Positions 23,353-34,831 of a stretch of 64,000 nt of DNA are shown here, one piece after another. The position numbers and the translations under genes are program-made. This DNA comes from Tricholomella constricta (Eukaryota > Basidiomycota > Agaricomycetes > Agaricales > Lyophyllaceae), in NCBI GenBank assembly GCA_013368375.1, contig JAACJP010000008.1, positions 1,175,475-1,239,474 of the forward strand, in the 5' to 3' direction. Numbering within the stretch: position 1 is the stretch's first letter; each line of letters begins with the position of its first letter. Under the pieces are notes generated by a model, which did not search any database, was not told the DNA's origin, and saw only the letters and a list, made by a program, of their open reading frames with translations.

Positions 23353-24590
23353 TCAGTAACCTCCTGTCCTGAACCTTCGGTCCATGTAATTAGTAGGAGA
23401 TTGCGCATAGCCCTGGTTCGCGGGGTATCCGGTGGACCCAAGCTGCCTAGAGGGTGGCTTGGGAAGTTGCATTGTCATCCGCGCGACCATCTCAGCCGAC
23501 CACTCCCTCCAAAGGCTATCTACAGTCCTCAGTACGACTAGCAGCTCTTCTTTTGATCGAGGCTTTTCAAGCACGCTCATTTCGCCTTGCAGCTTGTTTG
23601 CTACAGTAGTGAAGGCGAATCCAAAGCGATGAAGGTGGACAGGCCCGTTGGGGTGGGAGAACCAGTATGAAGGACCGGCGTGTTGGACCATTGCTGCGAT
23701 GGCGTCGGCGTGCTCGACAGAGACAAAGTTCGCAACGAGGGTCTCCAGGCAATCGCTGATGTTCTTAATTTCGACGAACCCTCTTGCGTAAAGCTCTCCA
23801 ATTACGCCTGCGAGCTGGATGGCGGACTCGACATATTGGAGACTAGGCTTAGGCTTAGATTTGTACGAGATGCCCTCGGGGTTGTTCTTATGCTCTCACA
23901 GCGTCAGAAATGAACGTTTGCGGTTAACGAAATGCAGAAAAAACTCACCGCATCCCACACGCTGAGAAAAGTGCCCAGGAAGAACTCCTTGATATGCCAT
24001 TCAAAAGAATCGGCGATTGCTTGGCTCTTCATCGTCCTAAATTGCGAATGGAGCTTCAATAGGAAGACAATGACAGCTTCAAGATCCTCCGGTGAAGCCT
24101 CGGCGGCGCGCCAGCAGAACTCTTGCGCCAGCTTTGCGATGGATTCGGGATCCCAGCATTCAGCGCCAACAATGATCAGAGAGTGGAATTCCTTGTCTTG
24201 GATTGGGGCCCTGGTAGCCAGTTTGAACGTCCTAAGCCACCTGGACGTCAAAGGCTTGAGCGTGGCCCCTACTTCGGGGCGAACGAGGCGGCGGGACTTG
24301 GGTGCCAGCATAGGAATAAAGGGTGCCGCATGAGGGTTAAGCTCGCCTTCGGGGAGCGGATTCTTGAGGGACAGATCGAGAGTTGCTCCGGTGCCGTATA
24401 CGAGAGGAGGGTCGCGGGGAGCGATGTCGTTGGGTTTCTGATTTTCAAAGAAGGTCTTAATCTCGTCGTCTTCTAGCACGAGCGTGCTGCTCGACGTAGC
24501 GGGAGATGACGGGGTAGAATTCCATATTCCTTTGATTTGCTCAGAGCCGACTTGGTGGAACTGTGGCGGGATAGCTACGGATGCAGCCAT
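23353..24590 (-). CDS. Helical protein of unknown function, possibly MIF4G-like
   Basis: Two exons, 24590-23949 and 23892-23353, give 393 residues. The start MAASVAIPPQFHQVG was chosen because sequence further up is not conserved-looking. The N-terminal third is Pro/Ser-rich (SSPATSSSTLVLEDDEIKTF). The rest is predicted helical: PIQDKEFHSLIIVGAECWDP, AKLAQEFCWRAAEASPEDLE, AVIVFLLKLHSQFRTMKSQA, and in exon 2 QYVESAIQLAGVIGELYARG and LETLVANFVSVEHADAIAAM. This repeating helix-pair pattern recalls MIF4G/HEAT folds of translation factors, and the IGELYARGF phrase is eIF4G-like. The match is loose, and no function should be inferred. The Gly/Tyr/Arg tail (YMDRRFRTGGY) suits a nucleic-acid-associated protein. 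Confidence 0.6.
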
Positions 24591-24828
24591 TGGAGAGCAA
24601 GTGGCGTTGGAAGATATTTCGGGAATATAGGCAAAAGGGATAGTTGTGGGCGTCGATTGAATAGCTGATAACTTGAAGCGTTGTAAGGGCTCCTTTTGTA
24701 CAAGCAGTCTTTGTGACGCTTTGACATCGAGAGAACAATATGGGCAGAACAAGGTCCATTTAGACAAGTACCAACGGCCTCGACAACCGAGGTAGGATGG
24801 CAACCTTGAGCGTCAAGCTACCGAAATG

Positions 24829-25096
24829 CTACCCGTGGCCGTGTGAAGGGTGGGACAATAGGCGGTTGGCAGTTACGTTACGCTTGACATTCTGGACCTC
24901 CATATTCTCCTCTGGGTCGTTTTGGACGGCGGCGAGCCAAACGAAGGTGGGTTCGGAAAACGAGGCCCAGACGGAACAAAGCACAATGCTGTGGCTGTGA
25001 TCCAACAGGCCATCGAGGGTCATAGTATACGGAAATCCTGAGCCTGCGCGGGTTAAAGGAGTGAATTCTACATCTGCCTTTGGGACTGCATCGACG
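24829..25096 (-). CDS. Possible small hypothetical protein or exon
   Basis: Open frame reading ADVEFTPLTRAGSGFPYTMT and EPTFVWLAAVQNDPEENMEV. It has a protein-like composition, but no start codon in good context and no recognised family. It may be an exon of a gene whose other parts I cannot see, or a relic. Confidence 0.25.
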
Positions 25097-25401
25097 AGCT
25101 GATGTCAAATATTATACATCGTGGTCTGTATGAGTCTTTCATATGCATATCATGACCTCAGAATATTAATGGAGACGATTTTAGAGCTTAGTCATACAGA
25201 CTCGGTGTATCCACAGCAGCCACATATCCGCCCGCTTTTGATTCACATTTAAACGATTTATGTCTGCAACAATGGTACAAAAGTCATTTGAAAAATGGCC
25301 GAAAAAAGTTATTCGAGTACGTGAGTAACAGGCTATTGTTTGTACGTATTCAATGAATCTCATCCAGGTCCTTATAAAACATCTCATCCTCCGATGAGCA
25401 G
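25097..25401. other. Spacer
   Basis: AT-rich 3' region of the preceding gene. Nothing recognised. Confidence 0.3.
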
Positions 25402-26072
25402 CTATCTTGCATAACAACTGAAGGCGACGATGCGATCGTTATAGTTTGTCTGCGAGAGATCGAAGATGGCACCACTGTCGACATTGATACCGTCTCCAGC
25501 GCAATTTACAGTGCTGAGAAAAAGTTGAGGTAAGTTTGAAGGTGTGCTGAACCTCTACTCACACCCAGAAGTTACATCCGACACGGCTGTCCAAAATTTG
25601 GATACTCGAGATGGTGTTTATGTAAGGGTCGTTGAATCGTCCACAGGTATCGCAAGCCGGACCCGCTGTCGCGCAATTGCCCCTGAACTCGGAGTCGGTG
25701 CACACGTAGAAGACGGTAGTTTCCTCTATATCGAAGGTATCTGAGAAGTTTCCGATAGGCCTTCCGAATCCTTTGACTTCAACGATCTCACTCGTATTGG
25801 CGTATGAACTCAGAGGAAGGCAACGGCTTTTGTCTGTGTACCAATGAGCAAATATCGAAATTTTGCACTTCAAGGTCGCTTACCTCCAGCAGAGCAAGCC
25901 GTTCCAGGTTCACAGACACCGGTGACACCTGCTCCGCATCGCTGGAAAACCTGCTGAGTCGTGAGTTCTTCTGCATTTCCTTCACAGACGACACACTGAC
26001 TGGAATGGTTTTCAAGACTGAGCCTGCAACGAGTCCCGCTGAAAGTAAGAGAAAAGCAGAGGAAACTTTCAT
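25402..26072 (-). pseudogene. Beta/gamma-crystallin-like secreted protein, frameshifted paralogue
   Basis: Signal peptide MKVSSAFLLLSAGLVAG, then (in another frame) QQVFQRCGAGVTGVCEPGTA. A second exon follows with SEIVEVKGFGRP and the Greek-key-like CTDSEFRGNC ... NDPYINTISSIQILDSRVGC. The last exon ends TNYNDRIVAFSCYAR. Exon order and phases match the intact paralogue at 28306-29012. Between the signal peptide (KTIPVS) and QQVF the segment is 41 bases, against 39 in the paralogue, so the two frames do not join. Unless an unrecognised splice repairs it, this copy is broken. Confidence 0.65.
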
Positions 26073-28305
26073 GAGGCTGGACGTGCGACTGTTTGAAGTG
26101 CTTTTTCGACCCTTGAAGGTTATGGCATTCCGTATCTCAATTTATATATGACGGCTTAAAACTTGTGATCCAGTCCACAGTCAGCGGTATCTGAATCGCA
26201 CCTAGGAGGTACACTTACAACGGTATGTGATTGGATGGGTTGTACCAGATGGAGCTTTGTTCTTCTATGTCAAACCCTTGACACAGGCGTAAAATGCTGG
26301 CTTCCTTTACCACTGCGACGGACCCGGAAATTTACAGCAGAATCTCTTCTCTGTTGTTCCGCTCTAATGATTATTCCCCGAGTCATCCTGTGACCGCCAG
26401 GTACACATTCGAATCTTAGAATAAGAAGATCTATTCATGGCGAACTTGGGAGATGTATCCATCTGATGCTGGCCTGAACGGAGAATTTCTGTTATTCTTC
26501 AACTGTGTTCTCCTTACTCACTTCCAACGCACCTCACTCGGACTGTTCGCCTTTTTTCCGGTTCTGAGCACATGTCGCTCACTTTCATGGGAAACGATGC
26601 TTAGTGGTCTTCCTGCGGTCGCCTTTTCTATCGGACGATAAACATGCGTTACTGTCGCCTTCGCTGACACGATGTCCGCCTCCTCTGTGGTTGTGAGCAC
26701 ATGTTGCCTTTCATCCCATCCATCCATATGGTAAAGATGCTATCCATATCTCAGCGGTCTTTTCTTTGATGTCCATGTCTCAGCAGTCTTTTCTCACTGT
26801 GGCCAACATCGTCCCAATCAGCCACAAACTCTACGAGGGAATCAAGAAGTGCCGCTGGTGTTCTACTGATGGTACTGAACAGAACACCCCGTGACCGCCG
26901 TAACTTCTTGCATATAAGGTGCAGAAATCGGCTTTTATCTGTGTACGATAGCGCGCGATGTCATCGTTCTACAAGCCGATTCTCGTCCTTCTCCTTGTCA
27001 CCATCCTCAGTCGTTCCGCCCCTTTGGATGAGAGATATGTTCATCCCACCGCGCCCGGCAAGCACCACCTGTCTTTCTGTTCACTAAGGTGTCTAAACCC
27101 ATATTAGTGACCGAAGCCAACTGTCTCTTCCAACGGGGTGAAGTCGACATCCTCAACGGCTGCTTTTAACATCGTAAGTCGCTACAACTTTGTTCCCAAG
27201 TCTGTTTGTCAACCTTGTTTTTTTTTGGAGTAAATTCCAGGATTTGAAGTGCAGTGTGGAATAGTACTATAAGTTGTCGTGTTCACAGCAAATATACAAA
27301 ACTCGGCTCAGTAAAAATAAGGAGAGCGACACACGCTATTTAGATTCGACACCTGAAGGAAAGCGACCGTCGCGCCTTGAGTACGCGTACCAAGCGATTG
27401 TTGTTTTCCTACCACCATCTCCCATTGCCGCTGCCGGCCAGACCACCGCCCACGGCACACATCTAGCAGCCCCCAACAGCGACCACAGCACCCAGAGCGC
27501 ATCAACGATGTCCCATGACGCGTCACACGCACTCAGCGGCACCCCAGCCCGACTCGCACATTCCTGACAACGCACATACACGGCCTACTCGTCTGCATCT
27601 CACCGCGACGTGCCCGCTCCTGCGTCGCATGCCAAACGCGCCAATGATTGCACGACAGATCAGGCAACCGACCTCAGATTTGCGCCACCATCGGCAGCAG
27701 AATACGACACCGTTGTGCTCCCACGACGCACGCGCCATCCATGACTTGTGATGGTCGTGGACACCGCCCGTCCACTCCGCCAGGCCGCCAGAACACTAAC
27801 ACACGCGTTCCGTAGGCGACGGCTGCCCCTTCTTTACGGGTTCGTTTTTATATTTTCTAGTTTACCTGTGGTAGTCAGCGCATATATTGTGTTTAATTCT
27901 GTAGACTGTAGACCAATTTACATACTTGTTTACAACTTTGATAGAATGCTTTAAGCAACGAGGGAATTAAATACAGAACTAGCCCAGAGTTAGTGCGAGC
28001 TTTAGTCCTGCTGTACTTAGCGAATTGATCTCAAGGTGGATCGATTTCGCGTAGAATCCTTGCGGATGCCAGGATGTGAATGTGTCGAGTGGAGTGTGTT
28101 CTCGAGCACACCATTCATCCATCCAAATGCCAACTTGTGGTGTATGTCAAGTTGAGTGAATCCCGCTTGTTTTTCATCCGATATCGGATGGCTCCGGGCG
28201 AGCTCTTCGCAATAAATTCTTGCCTCGCCAACGAAAGCTCATTCATTTGCCCATACATATGTATTCACAAAAAAAAATTCCAACGAGTTATCCTGTCCTG
28301 AAACC
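26073..28305. other. 2.2 kb between two crystallin-like paralogues, no gene recognised
   Basis: The part at 27400-27790 is C-rich and keeps frames open on both strands (Pro/His/Arg-rich translations), which reflects composition rather than coding. Similar phrases recur near 26570-26780 (gagcacatgt, cagcggtcttttct / cagcagtcttttct), suggesting small local duplications. No RNA gene seen. Confidence 0.3.
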
Positions 28306-29012
28306 TCATCCTCCAATGCCACAATTGATGCATTTCGTATAACAGCGGAATGCAACTGTACGATCATTGTAGTTTGTGAAAGAGAGGTCGTAGATGGCAC
28401 CACTATCGATTTCAATGCCATCTCCGATGCAGCTTGGTTGACTGTGCAGGGGGATAGTTTAGAAAAAAGCCCCAGGCATGAAGAACTGCTCTTACACCCA
28501 GAAGTCGCATCCGATACGACTGTCCAACATTTGGACACTCGAGATGGATTGGACAAAGGGGGGGCCAAACTGGTAGCAAACACCACAGTCCACGCAATAC
28601 TCGACACAGTTGCCTCCGAAGTCGCGATCGGTGCAGGCTATGAAAATATTGATGCAAGCTTGGGCGCTCTCGGTGGAGATGGGTTCGACGGGTGTTCCAG
28701 ACCCGTGTATTTCGCTAACCGCAGCGATATCAGTGTACGAGCTCGAAGGAATGCAGAAGCTCTTGTCTGTGCAAGGAAGGGTCCATCCATCAGCTGTAGG
28801 ACTCGGTCAAATATCTAAAACCAACCTCCAGATGAGCAAACTGTCCCGGATTGGCAGACACCATCAACGCCTGCTCCACATTCGTTGAAGACCTGCCTTA
28901 AGGTAAGCGTCGTTGCGGCTATTGACAGTGTCGTACTAACCGGGATGGTGTTCATCGCTGACCCTGCAACGAGTGCAGCTAAAATCAAGACGACTGTAGA
29001 GGAAAGCAACAT
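28306..29012 (-). CDS. Small secreted beta/gamma-crystallin-like protein
   Basis: Three exons give about 197 residues. The signal peptide is MLLSSTVVLILAALVAGSAM. The first exon ends in a Cys pattern (VFNECGAGVDGVCQSGTVCS). The second contains a crystallin-type Greek-key strand, FIACTDRDFGGNCVEYCVDC, then FGPPFVQSISSVQMLDSRIG. The third has the second half, PSCIGDGIEIDSGAIYDLSF, and TNYNDRTVAFRCYTKCINCG. The spacing (aromatic-x4-FGG, then QSISSV, then CxGD and YND) matches the beta/gamma-crystallin pattern seen in many fungal secreted proteins. The N-terminal Cys-rich module before it is unassigned. It probably acts in the wall or outside the cell; its role is unknown. The frameshifted paralogue lies 2.2 kb downstream in the same direction. 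Confidence 0.7.
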
Positions 29013-30063
29013 TGGATCAAGGTTGACACAACCGTCTCTCTGGAATTACTCGGCATGTTTGGTTTGCAACTTATACCTAAGGTATTCGCAGATGTGATTC
29101 TGACTCGCCGCAATGCAGGAACCTGTGATCCAGCAGTATGGGAGCAACATGGTCAGGTACGCACTCATCTTTCTCAACTTGAAGTGACGTGGGTTACACT
29201 TTCCGTACCTGTAGATTCTGGGGATGGAACCCCTCGCGCCTGCATCACCGCGACTGGTGAGTATTCGGAGTATGAGTGTTTGCGGGTTGAGAGTCATAGT
29301 CTCGATAAAAGGGGATACCGGAAGTACCTGAAGCCCGAGCGGAATGACAAAGGTGGGCTGGAACTGGAAAAGACGGACTCCATGTGTGCGCCGAGGCAGA
29401 CTGTGACTTTCGGCGTGCAGAGTCTCTGATCAAGGAAGCCAGTGCATGGGCCGGGAACCCCAAGTTGCTGATACTTCTTGCATGTCAATCCGATCTATCA
29501 GCTGAGTACTTTCCTTTCGACAGTATCAGATATGCACAGCAGAGTATACGTACTTACTTACATCAGTGGTTGCACGATATGTCTTGACTTTTGACAGTTT
29601 AAGTAAGAGTGTGCCGCACGGTCGAATTTATGAATGCCGGGGTCGTTATCGTTGCGGCCTCCTTCTGTTTTCCTGGATGGATAGATAGATGGCTTTCTTT
29701 GTTATGCAAACCACACACGTGGAACAACTTGAACCTCTAATTTAAGAGTGGAAGCGCCTTTGCCACAATCAAAAAACTTTTTGTTCATAATGTCTTGGGT
29801 TTCAAGGGCACGCACGTCCTCGACTGCTTTACTGCTTGGTTTGACGCCACTGACTTTCTCACAACTGTAAATTTAAACCGGCTAGTGAGTTATACCGCTC
29901 ATTCTCGTTCTGTGTATCTGTTATCATTCCTTGATCATGATTCGAGTGTCTTCTACGAACAAATGTTTCGCGCCGTTGCCAATTGCAACTTTTACCCCAC
30001 TTTGAACATACTATATAGCTATAAAGGCGCAAAACACTGCGCCAGGCCCTCGCTCGTTCAACA
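29013..30063. other. Intergenic, nothing recognised
   Basis: Divergent region before the seven-helix gene. A 124-codon plus-strand frame at 29055-29429 lacks any domain. AT-rich with short A/T runs around 29770. Confidence 0.3.
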
Positions 30064-31264
30064 ATGTCCGACACGTCCAACTCTGACCCATTCCAGCCTC
30101 CTGTTGATCCTCCTGAGATTAGACTCCTTGAACATGCCGACTTTGTGGGTGTTACTATCTCGGAGATAATGTATGGTAAGATTGCCTCCCGCTGAGAATG
30201 ACAATTACTATCCTCAACATGGCACTATGCGACAGGTTTCACCATCATCCTCTTTTTCCGTTGCATGCGCGGCCTTCTCTGGCCTCGGAAACATTCGGGG
30301 TTCCCTCGTAACCCATCAATGGCGCTATACACCTTTGTACTCTTCAGCCTCGGGACTGTATTTGTTGCGATGAATGCGAGAAATTCGGAACTTGCATACA
30401 TCGACTATCGTGGATTCCCTGGCGGCCCTCTCGCGTTCACATTCTCGCGCTATAGCACCGCAATCGTTGTCATCCCCAACGCTGCGTTCATTTTGGCTAA
30501 TTGGCTCGCAGACGGCTTCCTTGTAAGCTTTTCTCTTTGTTTAGAAACATACACTCAAGAGCCTATTTCAGCTTTTCCGATGCAAAGTGATCTGGGGCGA
30601 CAAGTACTGGGTGTTGATACTACCCGTCTTGATGTTCCTTGGTTCTATCGGTAAGCTCTATCTTCCTCTTGCGGTCTATGCTCATTTCGTCCATTGATTA
30701 GCCATGGGAATATTGACGATATTCCAAAGCTCCCGGCCGAACGCAAGTCTCTGGTCGGCGGTAACGGTGGATTTTGCTTTGCCATACTTCTCTCTATCTG
30801 CTTCACTAAACATTCTCTTCCTGCCACTCCTCATGTCCTTCCGTCTCCATCTTCATCACCGCATGACGAGGAAGAAAGGGTTGGGTAGCGCCATTCCATA
30901 TGCTTCAGTCGGGATACTCGTTGAAAGTTCGGCACTCTACGCCGTTTCTTCGTTGCTTTTCATTGCCACATACGGAGCGAATAACGGCGCATCGGCTCTG
31001 TTCTTACCGATTCTATCCCAGACACAAGTTTGTCATAGATCCTCTTTTCTGATGATCATCGCGGTGCTGACAACATTGTACTCTCAGATCATTGCACCAC
31101 TGTTGATCATATCCCGTGTTGCAAATCAGCGAGCCTATGGATCTTCGCAATTTCATGGCGGCGCAGTTGTGTCCTCAAGCCAACCACGCACATTGGTTGA
31201 TACTATTCCTGACACCTTAGAAGGGAATGCGAACAGAGAGAAAGTGCAAGCGAGCCACGTTTGA
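30064..31264 (+). CDS. Seven-helix membrane protein of a large mushroom family
   Basis: Five exons (30064-30175, 30236-30522, 30572-30650, 30702-31027, 31088-31264) give 326 residues. The N terminus FQPPVDPPEIRLLEHADFVG is followed by seven hydrophobic helices. They include VGVTISEIMYGFTIILFF, ALYTFVLFSLGTVFVAM, AIVVIPNAAFILANWLADGF, LILPVLMFLGSIAMGILTIF, LPYFSLSASLNILFLPLLMS, SSALYAVSSLLFIATYGANN and ILSQTQIIAPLLIISRVAN. Between helices 3 and 4 comes LLFRCKVIWGDKYWVL, a phrase typical of this Agaricomycete-expanded family. The topology is receptor-like and there is no catalytic motif. The cytosolic C-terminal tail is Ser/Thr-rich. Proteins of this family are usually left uncharacterised. Intact. 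Confidence 0.75.
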
Positions 31265-32238
31265 TCTCCGAGACATATTTATTAACTTTTCAGTACTGAC
31301 GCAACGCGCCAGTTGTTTATGCATACCGTGATTTCATACTTCCGGCCCAGCTTTGAGAGTGCCGCACAGAAGCAGATTTTAAATAGACAAGAAAGGATAG
31401 CCTCGACGCGCACACGCGCGTGGCGGGCGCAACCCCAGAACAGGAGATCACGACCCCCGAGACCTCCGAACTCCATGATGGCAACGCCACCACTCCTCTT
31501 CCGTGGAGTAAGTTAGTAATGAATGGATAATTGTTCCCCCCTGTTGTCCATACTATGCGTCGTTCGACGACCATAGTATGAAGCAAATGTTTACTTCTTT
31601 TGCATTTGCTTTACTTACAGATAACCTCTAGTCTACTACTATAGGTGAATATAGTCATTTTACCACCGGACTGCATGCAAATACTAAGTCTACTACTACA
31701 AATATTCTAAAAGCAGACAGTCGTAGAATCAAGATAAACAGCTGAGAAACGACTATAAAGCGATGGCCTATCTGTGGCGTCAGTGATGCTAAAAGCGTTA
31801 GCAGGGCGGGTAGCCGCCGAGGATTGAAGAAGGATCACGGGGTGGATGTTGCACACAATGAGCTCATCTGTCCCATAATTTCAGAGCTCCTGATAGCTTG
31901 CACCATGATGTCTGTGATCTATATTCCTAGTCTGCCTGATGTAGTATCGAGTCAAATTGCTGTAAAAAATGGATACAAAGATGATCGCTTGTTTCTTCAT
32001 TGTAGTGAATTCCCCCCCCCCCTCCCTTAGGCGGGAGATTGATTGACACGCGTTGATTGTACGTCGAGGATTATCTGCGACACTTCAAGTATTTCAGGGC
32101 TGACGTGGAGCACAACATGAATCACCCATTCGAAATCATTGGAGGAGCGCGCGACAATCTGCATAAGGGTAAGCATCCGGGAATCATGACGAAATGCATA
32201 AAGAAAAGACGACTAGGCTAACCTGGGACCTTCCACAA
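31265..32238. other. Convergent spacer with low-complexity C run
   Basis: Between two convergent stops. Contains a near-continuous C tract around 32010-32025. No gene recognised. Confidence 0.35.
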
Positions 32239-33579
32239 TCAAGCCGCAGACTCGGAGAAATCGCGTTGTAATCGAGCACGAATCCAGGCTGCGTATGCGG
32301 CAAACAAATGAGAGCTTTCATGCCGCTCGCAGAAGGATAGTAGTTCTCGATATCGAGCGTCCGCCGTCGCCCCAGACGCATGCAGCATCTTTGCCAAATC
32401 AATCGGGCAAAGATATGGGGGCTGCCTGGCATCTTCGGCAAGCGATGAACTGCCCTGCATGGAACAAGCGTAGTACACACAGTGCTCCATGCCAAAGCAG
32501 TGGCCCAGCTCGTGACTTGCGGTTCGACAGACACGGCCAAGCCACAAGCTTGAGAGAGATGCGGTAGAAGGGGATGACTCGATTGGAGGTAGCTCTTTAT
32601 GTGCAAACAGAGCAGCGTGCATCGGGGATGAGGTTTCAGGAAGACCAAGATATCCCAGTGTCGACGAGGACGAGGACGCGTCTGGCCTCAGGCTGTCTGC
32701 ATCCGCGTTCTTCAACTTCGCTTTCTTCTTGGGTCGTACAGAGGACTGTACTGATGTTTCACAGCATGCATGGATGTATGCTTGGCAGTGTGACGCTGGC
32801 CATGTGTGCTGCCGCTCTACTTTGTGCTTGTAATCCAGGATGGGATGATATCTGGCGGTCGAAATGACGGCGACACGGCTCCCGCCATATGCGCGTCCGC
32901 AGACAAATTGATCTTCAGCACCCTCAAAGAGATCATGATTAACGAGCAAAAGGAGTGCGTATGCATCGTCCGGCAGCACGCTGATGGCAGCATCGAGCAG
33001 ATCATCTAGATTGAGTTGTGCGGTGAACACACCATCTTTCGAGCGACGGGTGCGGATTCGCACACACTCCGTGGAGGTATTTAGTCCGATATACCGTAGT
33101 ATCGTAGATTTCGATTTGACACCAGAGTTCCAGCTCGCGAAGCAGAGCTTCGGAAGTGGTAACGGCTTGACTTGTAAGCCATGGTAGAAGGCGGAGAGAT
33201 ACTCGAGCACGTCTTTCACATGTGGTGTTGTGATTTTAGCAGACGTGTGCTGATTTTGGGGCTGTGTCCATGACCGAACGAACTCGACGTCGGAGTTAAC
33301 GTCTGGCGGTGCGGCAAGGTAGATCACGTTCTTATTGGGAGTCACCTCGTTGCGATCCTTCATGCGTAGCCAGGAGCGCAGACTCTGGGGAGGACAGCGC
33401 GGATCTAGCGATAAGTCATCATTGGGTAAGATTAGTGGGGCAGGATATGTGGAGTCCTGGGCTTCAGACGCGTCTTGAGCGGCTGTCGATGCTCGTTGCT
33501 GCGCAGTGATTCCACGATATCCCGCATTGTCTGCGTTAGCAGAGGCTGCGAAGCTGAGTATAGCATGCTCGCAGCTCAT
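32239..33579 (-). CDS. Archaemetzincin-like zinc metallopeptidase (M54)
   Basis: Single exon, 446 residues. The active-site string HELGHCFGMEHCVYYACSMQ matches the archaemetzincin signature: two His and the general-base Glu in HExxH, a third His, and a Cys-rich continuation. A further Cys follows in QPPYLCPIDLAKML. Upstream lies the conserved half-domain around LPDDAYALLLLVNHDLFEGA, EDQFVCGRAYGGSRVAVIST and ARYHPILD, as in AMZ1/AMZ2. The N-terminal 80 residues are Ala/Gln-rich, and a Lys-rich insert (RPKKKAKLKNADADS) looks disordered or nuclear-directed. Archaemetzincins are predicted intracellular aminopeptidases; there is no signal peptide here. The start is the first ATG of the open frame. 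Intact. Confidence 0.85.
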   Translation of the reverse strand: MSCEHAILSFAASANADNAGYRGITAQQRASTAAQDASEAQDSTYPAPLILPNDDLSLDPRCPPQSLRSWLRMKDRNEVTPNKNVIYLAAPPDVNSDVEFVRSWTQPQNQHTSAKITTPHVKDVLEYLSAFYHGLQVKPLPLPKLCFASWNSGVKSKSTILRYIGLNTSTECVRIRTRRSKDGVFTAQLNLDDLLDAAISVLPDDAYALLLLVNHDLFEGAEDQFVCGRAYGGSRVAVISTARYHPILDYKHKVERQHTWPASHCQAYIHACCETSVQSSVRPKKKAKLKNADADSLRPDASSSSSTLGYLGLPETSSPMHAALFAHKELPPIESSPSTASLSSLWLGRVCRTASHELGHCFGMEHCVYYACSMQGSSSLAEDARQPPYLCPIDLAKMLHASGATADARYRELLSFCERHESSHLFAAYAAWIRARLQRDFSESAA

Positions 33580-34831
33580 AACTTACGGACTCGGAGCGCC
33601 ACCCTCATCAGTAAATTGGGAAAGTTTGGGTAAGACGTTATTGCAACTGACCATGTTTGGTCATGTTATTGAGTGATTTGAATGCGTTATCAGGAGGTTG
33701 GAATAATTGTAAAGGATGATAAGGAGTTGAAAAACGGGGTAATCAATATTGAAGGTTATACTTTTGCAAAATATTTTAATGTAATACTAAAAGGTTCTCC
33801 TTCATATGCAATAATTTTGGTTCCTCCAAAGTTTTCCAGTGTGGTTGGGAACATGGCCTTCCCCTCTTCGAACCCAAATTAGAGCACAAAAGGCAGCCCT
33901 TGCAAAATTCCAGTGAGCGCACGTGGGCGCTGAGTGGAATTTTTTTGTAAGTTGGTCGAAACTCAGCTCCGGAAAATCCCGCCTTGACAACCGTCGCCAT
34001 TTTTTCGTTTGCTGCCATCTTGCTGCTACTCACCATGACCTCCCATGTCTCCCTCGTCTGCTCCTGCTTAATGTTGCAGTTGGGCTCCTTTGTGATCACA
34101 CATGTAACTGTGATTGTCCCAGTTGTGGGCACCAAGCTTATTGGCACAAAGGAGCTTTTTTGGGCACTTGAAAATGTTAACGAGAATTCAATGTATTTTT
34201 ATTTGCAGTGTTTGCATGTGTAGAACAGGGTACGTCGCCAAACTCCTGTAATCTGCACGTGCACCTATACTGATGCACCAGGTTTGTCGCAAGCGCGCGA
34301 CAGCAACGGCGCCTCGGGTCACCAAGCTCCGTGAATGCCTGCTGGGAAACCTGAGAGTGCAACTGGCCGCCATCCATACTGTAGCTAGATTTTCTGCTAA
34401 TATAATTTGGCTGCCTCTATATGTCTGGATTATGTGATTGGAACTGTTTATCAAAATGGCAAAGCAGTGGATTGTCACCTATAATTTTACAAATTTTCAG
34501 TTTGATATAATATTATGCCGAAACGGCCTCCAGTTGTGAAAAAAGAGGTAGACCTTTATGGCCATATCCGGACTTACAATAGTTGGTAAAATATTATAGC
34601 AGATTATTCCTCTTACATCAAATTTCAGCTCGGATATTCTATATACTATTGATTACCGCAATCGTGCAAATTTACTGATGCTGACCGCAAAGATTCAGAA
34701 CGACTAGGCAATGGTCACATGATTGATTGCCTGCTTATGCTATCCGGACAAATCCGAAGGACGGATGCGCCGTGAAATCCCGACGGAGTTTGTCAATAAA
34801 AAACTTACCCTCACCGTGGACGACGACGACG
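33580..34831. other. AT-rich intergenic region
   Basis: AT-rich compared with its neighbours, especially 33680-33790 and 34380-34640. Short frames on both strands show no domain. The composition suggests an old mobile-element insertion, but no clear termini were found. Confidence 0.3.

Noticed and set aside
27274..27751. C-rich open frames as a proline-rich protein
   Set aside because: Frames are open on both strands because of base composition; no start context, splice sites or conserved motif.
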